A stretch of 61,939 nt of DNA from Spirochaetaceae bacterium (GTDB lineage Bacteria; Spirochaetota; Spirochaetia; Treponematales; Treponemataceae): assembly GCA_017622135.1 (NCBI GenBank), contig JAGARR010000017.1, positions 1 through 61,939 on the forward strand, in the 5' to 3' direction. The first letter of the stretch is position 1, and every line of letters starts with the position of its first letter. Of the stretch, positions 40,526 to 49,857 are shown in pieces. Made by a program: the position numbers and the translations under genes. The notes beneath the pieces are model-generated. The model searched no databases. It was not told the origin of the DNA and worked only from the letters and a program-made list of their open reading frames with translations.

Positions 40526-41676
40526 GCAGCCACCCGGATACCTTGCATCCCGGCACTATCTGGTATGCCCAGGAGGGGGTGGACAATGACGTGGTGCTTT
40601 CCACCCGCATCCGGCTGGCACGGAATCTGGCCAACTTTGTCTTTCCCTGCCAGTGCAGTGCCGATGATGCCCAACGGATCCAGTCCCTGGTATTCTCCGC
40701 CTTCCAGAAGGTTCCCAATCCCGACTGCTTCCAACAGGTTGGCGTTGACCAGCTGGATTTTTCCGCCCGCCAGCTACTGGTGGAGCGGGGCATCCTTCCT
40801 GAGCGCAGCTATACGGAGAGGAACATCAACAATCCCGACGCAGAGCTTCTCCGCACATTCGAGTGTGTGCCTGGTGTGGTGGTGCGGACTGACGGTCGCT
40901 TGTCCTGTCTGGTGAATGGCCGTGACCATGTGAGTATCTCCTCCTTTTCCGCTGGCTACAACCCCGGCGAGTCCTGGCATCTGTGCCGAGAAATCGACCA
41001 GATTCTCCAGCAAAGCCTCCAGTTTGCCGCCTCCTATGACTTTGGCTTCCTCACCTCCAATCTGAAGGATGCTGGCAGTGGCATGAAGGCCTCTGTGAGA
41101 CTCTTCTTGCCGGGGCTCATGCAGACCCAGCAGGTGCAGCAGATGATGGAGCAGGTGACCCGTCAGAACTGTATTCTTGAGCCTGTCTTTGGAAATACTT
41201 CTGTTCCCTATGCTGCACTGGGGGCCTGCTATCAGCTGTGCTCCCTCTATGCCTCCAGTGGAGGGGAGGATCAGCAGCTGGGAGAATTTGACATGGTGGT
41301 GTCCTCCCTCTGTGCCAGCGAGCGTCAGGCCCGATCCAATTATGCCGAGACCCGCCCCACCATGCTGCGGCACATCATCAGCAGGATGTTCTCCGTGATG
41401 CGGTACAGCCGTTTCATTGAGTGCAGCGAGGCTCTGGACATCATCTGCAGCCTTCATTTTGGCATAAGCATGGGCCTCATCATGGGAGTCACCTACCGGG
41501 AACTTCATGCTCTGATGTACCGCGTCCGCAACACCCATCTGGACTATCTGTATCGGGACGGCGGACTTGATTTCACCTTTGAGGCAGACGTGGTGGAACA
41601 CAAGCCCCTGGTGATTTCCCGGTTGCGGGCCTTGCTGCTGCAGGAAGCCCTGGAAAAGGTGCAGATTTGTCTTTAG
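40522..41676 (+). CDS. mcsB: McsB, protein-arginine kinase
   Basis: A 384-aa ATP:guanido phosphotransferase that phosphorylates arginine side chains on proteins and so marks them for ClpCP. Motifs: VVLSTRIRLARNLANFVFP (nucleotide-binding arginines), NIN-type TERNINNPDAELLRTFECVP, GRLSCLVNGRDHVSISSF, SVRLFLPGLMQTQQV and SSLCASERQARSN. ATG 40522 overlaps the mcsA stop and leaves STRIRLARN at the expected distance from the start. Length is a little above the Bacillus enzyme (about 360). Genetic coupling to clpC suggests a working arginine-phosphorylation pathway in this spirochaete. Confidence 0.92.
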   Translation: MSSHPDTLHPGTIWYAQEGVDNDVVLSTRIRLARNLANFVFPCQCSADDAQRIQSLVFSAFQKVPNPDCFQQVGVDQLDFSARQLLVERGILPERSYTERNINNPDAELLRTFECVPGVVVRTDGRLSCLVNGRDHVSISSFSAGYNPGESWHLCREIDQILQQSLQFAASYDFGFLTSNLKDAGSGMKASVRLFLPGLMQTQQVQQMMEQVTRQNCILEPVFGNTSVPYAALGACYQLCSLYASSGGEDQQLGEFDMVVSSLCASERQARSNYAETRPTMLRHIISRMFSVMRYSRFIECSEALDIICSLHFGISMGLIMGVTYRELHALMYRVRNTHLDYLYRDGGLDFTFEADVVEHKPLVISRLRALLLQEALEKVQICL

Positions 41677-41702
41677 GTGGTGGATGCATTACATTTTACG
41701 GT

Positions 41703-41761
41703 GCAGGGTAGGCTAAAAAATAATCCCTGCCGAAAATAAGGGGATTCTGTGATACATCCCC
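41703..41761 (+). promoter_or_regulatory. two leader hairpins between mcsB and clpC
   Basis: GCAGGG (41703-41708) / CCCTGC (41725-41730) and GGGGAT (41740-41745) / ATCCCC (41756-41761) lie in the 119-bp gap. They may act as an attenuator, an mRNA processing site or a weak terminator with a separate clpC promoter. No CtsR box (GGTCAAANANNTCAAA type) is seen. Confidence 0.4.
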
Positions 41762-41795
41762 GTGAACCGGTCATTTTGCGATTTGAGGAAAACAC

Positions 41796-44399
41796 ATGGC
41801 AAAGAATTTGTCGCCTAGGGCCAAGAAGCTTGTTACCGTCCTTGGCCAGGAAGAGGGAATGAAGAGTGGCAGCGATCAATTGCTGCCTGAACATATTTTG
41901 ATTGCATTGCTCAAGCACGCCGATGGTCTGGGCTATATCCTGTTGCAGAAGCTGCGGATTAATGTCCTGACCTTCCAATTGGCCTTGGAGCAGAGTCTTT
42001 TGGCGAGAAACAAGTCGATGGCCTACAGCGACCTTCCTGCCTCCCGCCGGCTCAGAAGCCTGGTAGATGCGGCCGCCATTGAGTCCAGGAGTCTCAGCCG
42101 GGATTATATCGGTACGGAGCATCTGGTGCTGGCGGCCATTCGGGAGCAGCAGAGCGTCACCTCCCGTTTCTTCGAGAAGGCAGGCATCCGTATCGAGGAG
42201 GTCTACACCGCCCTCCAGGGCATCTATGAGAAATTCCAGTCCTCCTACGAAAATCGCGAGCGGGCCATGGCAGGTACTCTCCATGGTCACAGCGGAAATC
42301 ACGGTTCCAGTCGCCAGGAGAAGGGTCGGGGAGGACGCCATGGCCAGGGCATTCTGGCGGAATTCAGCCGTGACCTTACGGAGCTGGCCCGTGGCCACCA
42401 GCTGGATCCCGTGGTGGGACGTGACCGTGAGGTTCGTCGTGTGGTGCAGATTCTTTCCCGCCGTACCAAGAACAATCCCGTGTTGGTGGGTGATCCCGGT
42501 GTTGGCAAGACTGCCATTGTGGAGGGTCTGGCCCAGCGGATTGCCAGTGGTCAGGTTCCCCGCAATCTGCTGAAAAAACGGCTGGTCTCCCTTGACCTGG
42601 CCTCTGTGGTGGCGGGAACAAAGTATCGTGGCGAGTTTGAGGAGCGAATCAAACGCATCCTGAAGGAAATCCTTGAGGACAAGGACATCATCCTCTTTAT
42701 TGATGAGCTCCACACACTCATTGGTGCCGGTGGGTCGGAGGGGTCCATGGATGCCTCCAACCTGCTCAAACCTGCTTTGGCCCGTGGCGAGCTGCAATGT
42801 GTGGGAGCCACCACCTCCGCCGAATACCGCAAGTATTTCGAGCGGGATGCGGCACTGGAGCGCCGGTTCCAGTCGGTGCTGGTAGAGGAGCCCTCCGACG
42901 AGGAGGCCATATTGATTCTGGAGGGCATCAGGAAGAAGTACGAGTCCTTCCACGGTGTCACCTATCAGGATGAGGTTATTCCCGCCGCTGTGCGTCTTTC
43001 CCGCCGCTATCTTACGGACCGCTGTTTGCCGGACAAGGCTATTGACCTGCTGGACGAGGCTGGTGCCATGAAGAAGATTGACGAGGAGGAGAAGCCCCTG
43101 GAGCTGGAGGAACTGGAGGAGAGCATCGGCCAGCTGACAGAGGAGAAGCGGCTTTTGGTGCAGAACCAGGACTATGAAGCGGCGGCAGAAATCCGTGACC
43201 GGGTCCACCTACTGCGGGGTCAGCTGGAGGTTTTGCGGGAACGCTGGGAAAAGGGCGGCGACGGCAAGTACAAGCTGGTGACGGTGGAGGATGTCTGCTC
43301 CGTCATTGCTGCCATTACCGGCATTCCCCTGGACCAGTTTGCTGGCTCCGAACTGGCCCGTCTGCTGAACATGGAGACAGAGCTCCACAAGGCTGTGATT
43401 GGCCAGCATGAGGCGGTGACCTCCATCGTTTCTGCGGTGCGCCGATCACGTACTGGTGTCTCCTCCAACCGACGGCCTGCAGGCTCCTTCATTTTTTTGG
43501 GTCCCACCGGTGTGGGAAAGACCCTGCTGGCCAAGACCCTGGCCCGGTTCCTCTTCGGCAGCGAGGATGCCCTGATTCGGGTGGACATGAGCGATTTCAT
43601 GGAAAAGCACAATTCCAGCCGCCTGGTGGGCGCACCGCCGGGCTACATCGGATTCGAGGAGGGTGGCGTGCTTACGGAAAAGGTGCGTCGCCATCCCTAT
43701 TCCGTGGTGCTGCTGGACGAGATAGAGAAGGCACATCCCGATGTGTTCAACCTGCTGCTGCAGGTACTGGAGGAGGGTGAGCTGGCGGACAACCTGGGCC
43801 ACACCGTCAATTTCCGCAACACGGTCATCATCATGACCAGCAATGCGGGAATCCGCCAGATTACCGAAGGCTCCACCATGGGGTTTGCCCTCACTGATGA
43901 CAGCAGCCCCTCCTACCAGACCATCAAGGATGGGGCTCTTTCGGAGCTGAAGAAGGTGCTGAGTCCTGAGCTCTTGAACCGAATCGACGACACCATTGTA
44001 TTCACTCCCCTGTCAAAGAAGGAAGTGGGAGAGATTTTGGAGATTCAGCTGGAGGAGCTGCAGTTGCGTCTGGAGGAACGGAATCTCACCCTGGTGGTAC
44101 GTCCTGCGGCCAAGGAATATCTGGTGGAGAAAGGCTACGACCCCTCCTATGGAGCCCGTCCCATGCGTCGCCTCATCCAGCGTGAGATTGAGGACCAGCT
44201 GGCCCTTCGCCTCATTGAGGATGCAGCTGCCAATGACCAGCCGCTGGCAGGAAGGGTGGTGGTAAGTCTCTCCAAGGACAAGCTGAAGGTGAAGCTTGTG
44301 CGGGAGGCACCGCTGCTGGTGGAGCCGCTTCCACGGCAGCCATTGCCCCAAGACGACAGTGTTCCTCCCTCTCTTCCCCTTGAGGAAATAATTTTGTAA
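41796..44399 (+). CDS. clpC: ClpC, AAA+ unfoldase of the ClpP protease
   Basis: An 867-aa Hsp100 protein. N-domain: two Clp_N repeats (residues ~1-150). AAA-1: [36 protein letters not shown] middle part, [20 protein letters not shown] (~445-465), identifies ClpC rather than ClpA. AAA-2: [38 protein letters not shown], and the C-terminal domain with [20 protein letters not shown]. It unfolds proteins for ClpP, including arginine-phosphorylated ones. GAGG precedes the ATG. It closes the mcsA-mcsB-clpC cluster. Confidence 0.95.
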   Translation: MAKNLSPRAKKLVTVLGQEEGMKSGSDQLLPEHILIALLKHADGLGYILLQKLRINVLTFQLALEQSLLARNKSMAYSDLPASRRLRSLVDAAAIESRSLSRDYIGTEHLVLAAIREQQSVTSRFFEKAGIRIEEVYTALQGIYEKFQSSYENRERAMAGTLHGHSGNHGSSRQEKGRGGRHGQGILAEFSRDLTELARGHQLDPVVGRDREVRRVVQILSRRTKNNPVLVGDPGVGKTAIVEGLAQRIASGQVPRNLLKKRLVSLDLASVVAGTKYRGEFEERIKRILKEILEDKDIILFIDELHTLIGAGGSEGSMDASNLLKPALARGELQCVGATTSAEYRKYFERDAALERRFQSVLVEEPSDEEAILILEGIRKKYESFHGVTYQDEVIPAAVRLSRRYLTDRCLPDKAIDLLDEAGAMKKIDEEEKPLELEELEESIGQLTEEKRLLVQNQDYEAAAEIRDRVHLLRGQLEVLRERWEKGGDGKYKLVTVEDVCSVIAAITGIPLDQFAGSELARLLNMETELHKAVIGQHEAVTSIVSAVRRSRTGVSSNRRPAGSFIFLGPTGVGKTLLAKTLARFLFGSEDALIRVDMSDFMEKHNSSRLVGAPPGYIGFEEGGVLTEKVRRHPYSVVLLDEIEKAHPDVFNLLLQVLEEGELADNLGHTVNFRNTVIIMTSNAGIRQITEGSTMGFALTDDSSPSYQTIKDGALSELKKVLSPELLNRIDDTIVFTPLSKKEVGEILEIQLEELQLRLEERNLTLVVRPAAKEYLVEKGYDPSYGARPMRRLIQREIEDQLALRLIEDAAANDQPLAGRVVVSLSKDKLKVKLVREAPLLVEPLPRQPLPQDDSVPPSLPLEEIIL

Positions 44400-44426
44400 T
44401 GATTACAAATTTATACTTGATTCTGC

Positions 44427-44456
44427 TTGTTTTTTTATTCAATATCAAGTATATTG
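44427..44456 (+). promoter_or_regulatory. rubrerythrin promoter with dyad over the -10
   Basis: TTGTTT (44427-44432), 17 bp, TATATT (44450-44455). The inverted repeat CAATAT (44440-44445) / ATATTG (44451-44456) covers the -10 box, a position suited to a peroxide- or iron-responsive repressor (inferred). Confidence 0.55.
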
Positions 44457-44525
44457 GATAGAGAGGCTGGTATACAACTTTTGTTCTGGTACCAGTCCCA
44501 TACTAACAACACACGGAGGAAAACG

Positions 44526-45065
44526 ATGAAAGATTTGAAGGGAACAAAGACCGAGAAGAACCTTCAGGAGGCATTTGCTGGTGAGTCCATGGCACGGAAC
44601 AAGTACACCTACTTTGCTTCAAAGGCTCGTAAGGATGGTTATGTTCAGATTGCAGCCCTCTTTGAGGAGACTGCTGCCAACGAGAAGGAGCATGCTGAGT
44701 TGTGGTTCAAGCTGCTGAACGGTGGAATCGGTACAACTGCCGAGAACCTGAAGGCTGCCGCCGCTGGTGAGAACTATGAGCATGAGAATATGTACCCCAC
44801 CTTCGCAAAGGAAGCCCGTGAGGAAGGATTCGACCACATTGCCAAGCTCTTCGAGGGTGTTGCTGCCATCGAGAAGGCTCACGAGGAGCGCTATCTGAAG
44901 CTGCTGGCTAATGTCGAGAACGGACTGGTATTCTCCAAGGACGGTGATGTGATGTGGCAGTGCAGCAACTGTGGTCACCTGGTATTCGGAAAGGAAGCTC
45001 CCAAGGCTTGCCCCGTTTGCGCCCATCCTCAGGCCTACTTCCAGATCAAGGCTGAGAATTACTAA
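44526..45065 (+). CDS. rubrerythrin
   Basis: A 179-aa peroxide reductase of anaerobes. The four-helix di-iron domain shows [46 protein letters not shown] and [14 protein letters not shown] (six Glu/His ligands in the usual spacing). The C-terminal rubredoxin domain has CSNCG and CPVCAHPQ, binding one iron. It passes electrons from a NAD(P)H:rubredoxin-type reductase to hydrogen peroxide. GGAGG lies 7 nt before ATG 44526. Single gene with its own promoter and terminator. Confidence 0.96.
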   Translation: MKDLKGTKTEKNLQEAFAGESMARNKYTYFASKARKDGYVQIAALFEETAANEKEHAELWFKLLNGGIGTTAENLKAAAAGENYEHENMYPTFAKEAREEGFDHIAKLFEGVAAIEKAHEERYLKLLANVENGLVFSKDGDVMWQCSNCGHLVFGKEAPKACPVCAHPQAYFQIKAENY

Positions 45066-45098
45066 TTTCAATGCGGACTCAGGTCCGTTATGGAGGAT

Positions 45099-45131
45099 CC
45101 CCCGATGCACTGTGTCGGGGGTTATTTTTTT
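45099..45131 (+). terminator. rubrerythrin terminator
   Basis: CCCCCGA (45099-45105) / TCGGGGG (45115-45121) followed by TTATTTTTTT. Confidence 0.9.
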
Positions 45132-45273
45132 ATACCTCCATCTGCAGGTTTCTGCTGATGTCATCTAGATGGGACTTCTTGTTTTGAGACAGAGAAGGCG
45201 GCTCTACAGTGATTTCGTACTGGGGATAAATGCTGAGAACGAGTCGAGGGAATGACAGGCTGTGTTTTGTGTG

Positions 45274-45307
45274 AAAAAAAAAGACCACTTGTTTACCAAG
45301 TGGTCTT
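45274..45307 (-). terminator. terminator of tRNA-Val
   Basis: On the minus strand, AAGACCACTTG / CAAGTGGTCTT (45307-45281) followed by a run of nine T; directly downstream of the tRNA. Confidence 0.85.
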
Positions 45308-45308
45308 T

Positions 45309-45381
45309 TGGGCGCTGAGAGGATCGAACTCCCGACATTTTGGGTGTAAACCAAACGCTCTCCCAGCTGAGCTAAGCGCCC
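45309..45381 (-). tRNA. tRNA-Val (anticodon TAC)
   Basis: A complete 73-nt cloverleaf. Acceptor GGGCGCT / AGCGCCC, D-arm TAGCTCAGCTGGGAGAGC, anticodon stem TTTGG / CCAAA around TTTACAC (anticodon TAC at 45348-45346), T-arm GGGAGTTCGATCCTC. CCA is not encoded. It has its own promoter and terminator. Confidence 0.96.
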
Positions 45382-45393
45382 GTAACTTTTGTC

Positions 45394-45422
45394 AGTCTAT
45401 CAGAAGAAGAAAAACTTGTCAA
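45394..45422 (-). promoter_or_regulatory. tRNA-Val promoter
   Basis: On the minus strand: TTGACA (45422-45417), 17 bp, TAGACT (45399-45394), about 12 nt before the tRNA 5' end. Confidence 0.8.
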
Positions 45423-45515
45423 CAGAAAAGCAACAAATTTTTCATTTTTTCTGGAAATTATCCTACTTGTGCAAGTCGGAGCGTATGTTCTCCAGACTGC
45501 ACAAGCTCATGGCTC

Positions 45516-46214
45516 CTATTCCTCCATGGAATTTATCTCGTCGGCCGAGAACAGGTAACTGTCCTGCAGCTTCAAGGAGATAAAAGGGGCCTCCTCCTTG
45601 CTAGAGGTGAGGGGAATGGTAAAGGAATAGATTAGGGGCTGGTAGTCGGCTGACCTGATGGTGATGGTGAAGTTGAATTCCCTTGTCTCTCCCTCTTTCT
45701 CCGCAGGAATGGGTGCGGGCTTGAAGGTAAAGCTTCCCTTTGCGGGCCTATAGGTGAGGGTGGGGTTCTCCCATGAGGCGTCTTCCATGGGCACAAGCTT
45801 TCCGTCGGCGCTGAGCTCGATGCTGACACCTGAAAGTGGCTCGAAGGAGTGGCCGTCGTAGACTGCCCCCATGAACACTGGGAAGGTGAAGGCCGGCTTG
45901 TTGTCCGTGGTCTCTTTCAGCTTGCGCTGATCGTGGTAGGGACGCTTGGCTGCATTCACCACACGAATTCCATCTATGATCATGGCATCAATGTCTGCCT
46001 TTGTCTGTCCGTTCAGGGCAAGGTTGGCATAGGTCATTCCACGTCCGGAAACGACATATTTGGGCTGCACCCTGTTGAGCACGTAGCAGATGGTGTCCAG
46101 CCGGCAGTTCTCACAACTACAGGTGAGGAAGGAATTCTTCATCTCTACGAAATCATCGTACAAGGCATTTGTTCGTTTGATGATGTATGACTCCATTATA
46201 TTCTGTACTTTCAA
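45516..46214 (-). CDS. ComFB-domain protein with C-terminal beta domain (232 aa)
   Basis: The N-terminal ~95 residues match ComFB: NIMESYIIKRTNALYDDFVE, CSCENCRLDTICYVLNRVQP, KYVVSGRGMTYANL. The Cys cluster (CSCENC) is the zinc-like site of the family. ComFB proteins were named from late competence loci, and I recall reports that some bind cyclic dinucleotides. The C-terminal ~110 residues (GAVYDGHSFEPLSGVSIELS, FNFTITIRSADYQPLIYSF) form a carboxypeptidase-regulatory or transthyretin-like sandwich, which I do not know from other ComFB proteins. Start TTG 46214 is supported by GGAGG 7 nt upstream; ATG 46196 is too far from it. Last gene of the aconitase-HD-ComFB run on the minus strand. Confidence 0.7.
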   Translation of the reverse strand: MKVQNIMESYIIKRTNALYDDFVEMKNSFLTCSCENCRLDTICYVLNRVQPKYVVSGRGMTYANLALNGQTKADIDAMIIDGIRVVNAAKRPYHDQRKLKETTDNKPAFTFPVFMGAVYDGHSFEPLSGVSIELSADGKLVPMEDASWENPTLTYRPAKGSFTFKPAPIPAEKEGETREFNFTITIRSADYQPLIYSFTIPLTSSKEEAPFISLKLQDSYLFSADEINSMEE

Positions 46215-46229
46215 CGAAATCCTCCGAAA

Positions 46230-47471
46230 CTAGCAGATACTGTTAGATTCATTATAATTCAATTCAAAGAATCTGGCAATGATTTTATATATATTCTCGT
46301 GACTCCTCGGTTCCCGTACCGCCACACGGATCTTCCGCAGGCTGCCGGTGAATGCGGCCACCGTCTGGCTTGAGAAGACGGTGGAGCTTTGGGAGAAGGG
46401 AAGCTCCTCGCCGCAAATCCACAGGTCGCTCTCAAAGGAAATCCGCTCCGGTATGTCGATGAGGACATGGGTAGCTGGCACTGCCAGAGATTCTGCCAGC
46501 TCCTCCTCAGCCTGGTGGCGACGCTGCAAGCTCTCCAGCTGACGGTGGAAGGGATTCTCCGAGTCAAACTTGATTTCTGTTACCACCTTGTATAGCTGTC
46601 GCTCCGCAACTCCCTGTGCAAGAATGATTTCTGGGAAACCTCCCCGTGGTATGGCCTGAAGGAGGTGATGAATCCCTTGGTCATCCTGCTGGTACAGTTC
46701 TTCCGGGGCAACAAGGTTTTTGGAGAGGGCGGCGTAGAGGGCCTTTTTCATCATGGCGGTGGCGATTCGCACCTGACGGTGCCAGTATACCGAGCGGTAC
46801 ATCAGGTACTTGGAGAACAGCAGGTTTTCCACCGAAAGGATGGCGGCGGAGTCCAGCATGATTCCCCGCTCCTTGTGGGGCTGCAGCTGGTCCAGAGTGA
46901 ACTCCGTGTCCTGGATGCCGTAGGGAACGCCGCAATAGTAGGCATCCCGATTTAGGTAGTCCAGCTTGTCCGGGTCCAGCACGCCGGAGAGAAGCCTGCG
47001 GTAGAAGAGGGTCTCGGTGTCCGTGGTGGGGATGGTGGTGTCGATGATGGCGGCCACCTGGTGGGGGTCACCGCCGGCCTTGGCGATGCAGCGGGCAATG
47101 TCATCCCCCAGCACGATGCGGCCGGACAAGACCTCGTGCTCCTCCAGGGGGAGCTCCTTCAGGGAGTGGGTGTAGGGAAAGTGGCCGATGTCATGGAAGA
47201 GGGCGGCGGCATACCAGGAGGAGCGGCCGGTGGGAGTGATCCAGTCCGCCCCCCGCTGCTCCAGCCGCTCCAGGATACGCCGTGCAAGCTCGTAGACTCC
47301 CAGGGAATGTCCTGCCCTGGTGTGGACGGCCCCCGGATACACCAGCTCCGTTGGCCCCAGCTGTCGAATCCTGCTGAGCCGCACAAAGTCTGGTGTGGTA
47401 AGGGCTGCCGCCAGCTCCTCCGGCAGGTAGATGTGCTTCCACAGGGGGTCACGGATTGCCCTGAGCTCCAT
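46230..47471 (-). CDS. HD-domain nucleotide hydrolase, SAMHD1/dGTPase-like (413 aa)
   Basis: The N-terminal core has the full HD signature of dNTP triphosphohydrolase-like proteins: VRLSRIRQLGPTELVYPGAV, HTRAGHSLGVYELARRIL (first His), YAAALFHDIGHFPYTHSLKE (HD), EHEVLSGRIVLGD and LLSGVLDPDKLDYLNRDAYY (second Asp). The C-terminal half is helical and matches the YwfO/SAMHD1-like branch. Likely substrates are deoxynucleoside triphosphates or related nucleotides; the true substrate cannot be read from sequence. ATG 47471 follows the aconitase stop by 1 bp with GGAGG upstream. It is followed by the ComFB gene after 15 bp. Confidence 0.85.
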   Translation of the reverse strand: MELRAIRDPLWKHIYLPEELAAALTTPDFVRLSRIRQLGPTELVYPGAVHTRAGHSLGVYELARRILERLEQRGADWITPTGRSSWYAAALFHDIGHFPYTHSLKELPLEEHEVLSGRIVLGDDIARCIAKAGGDPHQVAAIIDTTIPTTDTETLFYRRLLSGVLDPDKLDYLNRDAYYCGVPYGIQDTEFTLDQLQPHKERGIMLDSAAILSVENLLFSKYLMYRSVYWHRQVRIATAMMKKALYAALSKNLVAPEELYQQDDQGIHHLLQAIPRGGFPEIILAQGVAERQLYKVVTEIKFDSENPFHRQLESLQRRHQAEEELAESLAVPATHVLIDIPERISFESDLWICGEELPFSQSSTVFSSQTVAAFTGSLRKIRVAVREPRSHENIYKIIARFFELNYNESNSIC

Positions 47472-47472
47472 C

Positions 47473-49509
47473 CTACTGGCCTCCGGCACGGGTATAGGCT
47501 GCAAGGCCACCGGCCTTGATAATGTCCCTGCTGCGCTGGGCCATGGTGTTCCTGCCGGTGATGGTTCTGGTTCCTGACTGACCGGTGATGGTGATGGAGA
47601 AGTCGGCTCCATCGTCAATGGCGGCGGCCAGGTTGGTGACCTCCAGGGTGTCCCCTTCCTGGATGGTGTCGTAGTCGGCGGGATTGGCGAAGGTGATGGG
47701 GATGATGCCGTAGTTGATGAGGTTGGCCTGGTGGATGCGGGCAAAGGACTTTACCAGCACCACACGGACTCCCAGGTACATGGGACCCAGGGCGGCGTGC
47801 TCGCGGGAGGAGCCTTGGCCGTAGTTCTCGCCGCCCACCACCACGCAGCCGGAAAATCCGTTCTTTTCGGCCTTGGCATAGAAGCCCTCGTCGATGCGCT
47901 CGAAGGTGAACTTGGAGATTTCAGGGATGTTGGAGCGGAAGGGCAGCACCTTTGTTCCTGCCGGCATGATGTCGTCGGTGGACACGTTGTCTGCGGCCTT
48001 CAGCAGCACCGGCAGCTTGAGGCTGGGCTGGAAGGCGGGGGAGGCGGGACAGGGCTTGATGTTGGGGCCCCGCACAATCTCCACGGCCTGGGCCTCCTGC
48101 TGGTCCAGCGGAGCGATGAGCAGGCTGTCGTCGGTGGCGGCTCCCGTAATGTCCGCCTGGGTGAGGCCACAGAGCCCGCCGTCCAGCAATGACTGCCGCC
48201 CCTTCTCCGTGAGGCAGGGGTCAGAGTAGTCCAGGGTGGTGGCATCGGTGATGACACCGGTGATGGCGGCGGCGGCGGCAGTCTCAGGAGACACCAGGTA
48301 CACCTGGGCATCGGCAGTGCCGGAGCGCCCCTTGAAGTTGCGGTTGAAGGTCCGCAGGGACACACCCTCCGTGTTAGGGGCAAAGCCCATGCCGATGCAG
48401 GGGCCGCAGGCACTCTCCAGAATGCGGAAGCCCGCCCGGATCAGGTCTCCCAGGATGCCGGCCCTTTCTGCCATCAGCAGGGTGGTGCGGCTTCCGGGGG
48501 AGATGCCCGCCTCCACGCCGGGGGCGATGTGCTTGCCACGGACAATGGCGGCCACCGCTGCCAGGTCGTCCAGGGAGCTGTTGGTGCAGGATCCGATGCA
48601 GACTTGGGTGACAGGCTTTCCCGCCTCGCTTGCAACCTCGGCCACAGCATCGGGGGAGTGGGGGCGGGCGGCAAGGGGCTTGAGGCTGCTGAGGTCGATT
48701 TCGATCAGCTTGTCGTATTCAGCGCCCTGGTCAGCCTGCTGCTGGCTCCATTCGGCACCACGGCCCATGGCCTCCAGAAAGGCTCTGGTGGTCTTGTCTG
48801 AGGGGAAGATGCTGCAGGTGGCCCCCAGCTCGGCTCCCATGTTGGTGATGGTGGAGCGCTGGGGAACGGTGAGGCTTTCCACGCCACTGCCGAAGTACTC
48901 GTAGATGGCACCCACGCCTCCCTTTACGGTTTCCCGCCGCAATACCTCCAGAATCACGTCCTTGGCACCCACGCCCTTGCGGAGGCTGCCGGTAAGCCTC
49001 ACACCGTAAATCTTGGGCATGGCCAGATGGAAGGCCCCGCCACCCATGGCAACGGCCACGTCAAGGCCACCTGCACCGATGGCAATCATGCCGATGCCGC
49101 CGCCGGTGGGGGTGTGGGAGTCGGAGCCCAGCAGTGTCTTTCCGGGCTTGCCGAAGCGCTCCAGATGAACCTGGTGGCAGATGCCGTTGCCGCAGCGGGA
49201 GAACCACAGGCCGTACTTGGCGGCGATGCTCTGGAGGTAGCGGTGGTCGTCCATGTTGCGGAAGTCGGTCTGGAGGGTGTTGTGGTCGATGTAGGACACG
49301 GAAAGCTCTGTGCGGACCCGTGGAATGCCGATGGTCTCGAACTGCAGGTAGGTCATGGTGCCGGTGGCGTCCTGGGTGAGGGTCTGGTCGATGCGGATGG
49401 CAATGTCCGCTCCCCGCTGGATGGGCTTTCCGGGGATAAACTCAGTGTCAGGGCAGGCCTCCTTTACGATGTGGGCCTGCAAAATCTTTTCTGCCAAGGT
49501 CAATGCCAT
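47473..49509 (-). CDS. aconitate hydratase
   Basis: A 678-aa iron-sulfur enzyme that isomerises citrate and isocitrate. Cluster ligands: CIGSCTNSSLDD (one Cys) and ESACGPCIGMGFAP (two Cys). Substrate-binding motifs: SDSHTPTGGGIGMIAIG, MGGGAFHLAMPKIYGV, and the C-terminal swivelling domain with SNIPEISKFTFERID and GENYGQGSSREHAALGPMYL. The layout is the short mitochondrial-like class of Clostridia and some treponemes. T. pallidum has no aconitase, so this organism is metabolically richer. GAGGAG precedes the ATG. First gene of a three-gene minus-strand run. Confidence 0.95.
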   Translation of the reverse strand: MALTLAEKILQAHIVKEACPDTEFIPGKPIQRGADIAIRIDQTLTQDATGTMTYLQFETIGIPRVRTELSVSYIDHNTLQTDFRNMDDHRYLQSIAAKYGLWFSRCGNGICHQVHLERFGKPGKTLLGSDSHTPTGGGIGMIAIGAGGLDVAVAMGGGAFHLAMPKIYGVRLTGSLRKGVGAKDVILEVLRRETVKGGVGAIYEYFGSGVESLTVPQRSTITNMGAELGATCSIFPSDKTTRAFLEAMGRGAEWSQQQADQGAEYDKLIEIDLSSLKPLAARPHSPDAVAEVASEAGKPVTQVCIGSCTNSSLDDLAAVAAIVRGKHIAPGVEAGISPGSRTTLLMAERAGILGDLIRAGFRILESACGPCIGMGFAPNTEGVSLRTFNRNFKGRSGTADAQVYLVSPETAAAAAITGVITDATTLDYSDPCLTEKGRQSLLDGGLCGLTQADITGAATDDSLLIAPLDQQEAQAVEIVRGPNIKPCPASPAFQPSLKLPVLLKAADNVSTDDIMPAGTKVLPFRSNIPEISKFTFERIDEGFYAKAEKNGFSGCVVVGGENYGQGSSREHAALGPMYLGVRVVLVKSFARIHQANLINYGIIPITFANPADYDTIQEGDTLEVTNLAAAIDDGADFSITITGQSGTRTITGRNTMAQRSRDIIKAGGLAAYTRAGGQ

Positions 49510-49675
49510 TGTATTCTCCTCTGTAGCTGATGGCCGGCGGGATGTACCGCTGGTGGCGGAAAACCGGCGCCTCGAATTTCAGTGGTATTGTAGCGTTTTT
49601 AGGGGGAATTTACAAGGATGGGATGCTGTCCCTGGGAAAGGACTTCCCGTGGCTGGTACACAAATCCAAGAGAAA

Positions 49676-49824
49676 TTTTGAAGAAAGGTATGATTCTTGT
49701 AATTAAAATCTTGAAGAAACGTATGATTTATGCATTTTAAATCTTGAAGAAATGTCTGTTTTAAGAGGATAAAATCTTGAAGAAACGTCTGTTTGGTGAT
49801 ATATTGATGTTGAAGAAAGTTTAT
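49676..49824. repeat. five 33-bp tandem repeats with TTGAAGAAA core
   Basis: TTGAAGAAA-type cores start at 49678, 49711, 49744, 49777 and 49810, exactly 33 bp apart. About 19 bp of each unit are conserved (AATCTTGAAGAAACGTATGA in copy 2). Copy 4 supplies a promoter: TTGAAG, 17 bp, TATATT (49800-49805). Read on the minus strand without interruption they give an 11-residue repeat TFLQDF plus five variable residues. They end 34 bp before the ATPase gene. Confidence 0.85.
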
Positions 49825-49857
49825 GCGGCTCAAGTCATACAGCAGGGGAGCGTATCC

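Noticed and set aside
41673..43208. Minus-strand frame antisense to clpC
   Set aside because: Low-complexity Leu/Gln/His translation typical of the opposite strand of a G+C-rich gene; no ribosome-binding site.
45130..45250. Small minus-strand gene ending NLQMEV
   Set aside because: The frame runs into the tRNA-Val gene and its terminator and has no start signal; at most the stump of a lost gene.
49676..49824. CRISPR array
   Set aside because: The units abut with a 33-bp period and only partial identity; there are no unique spacers of constant length and no cas genes nearby.
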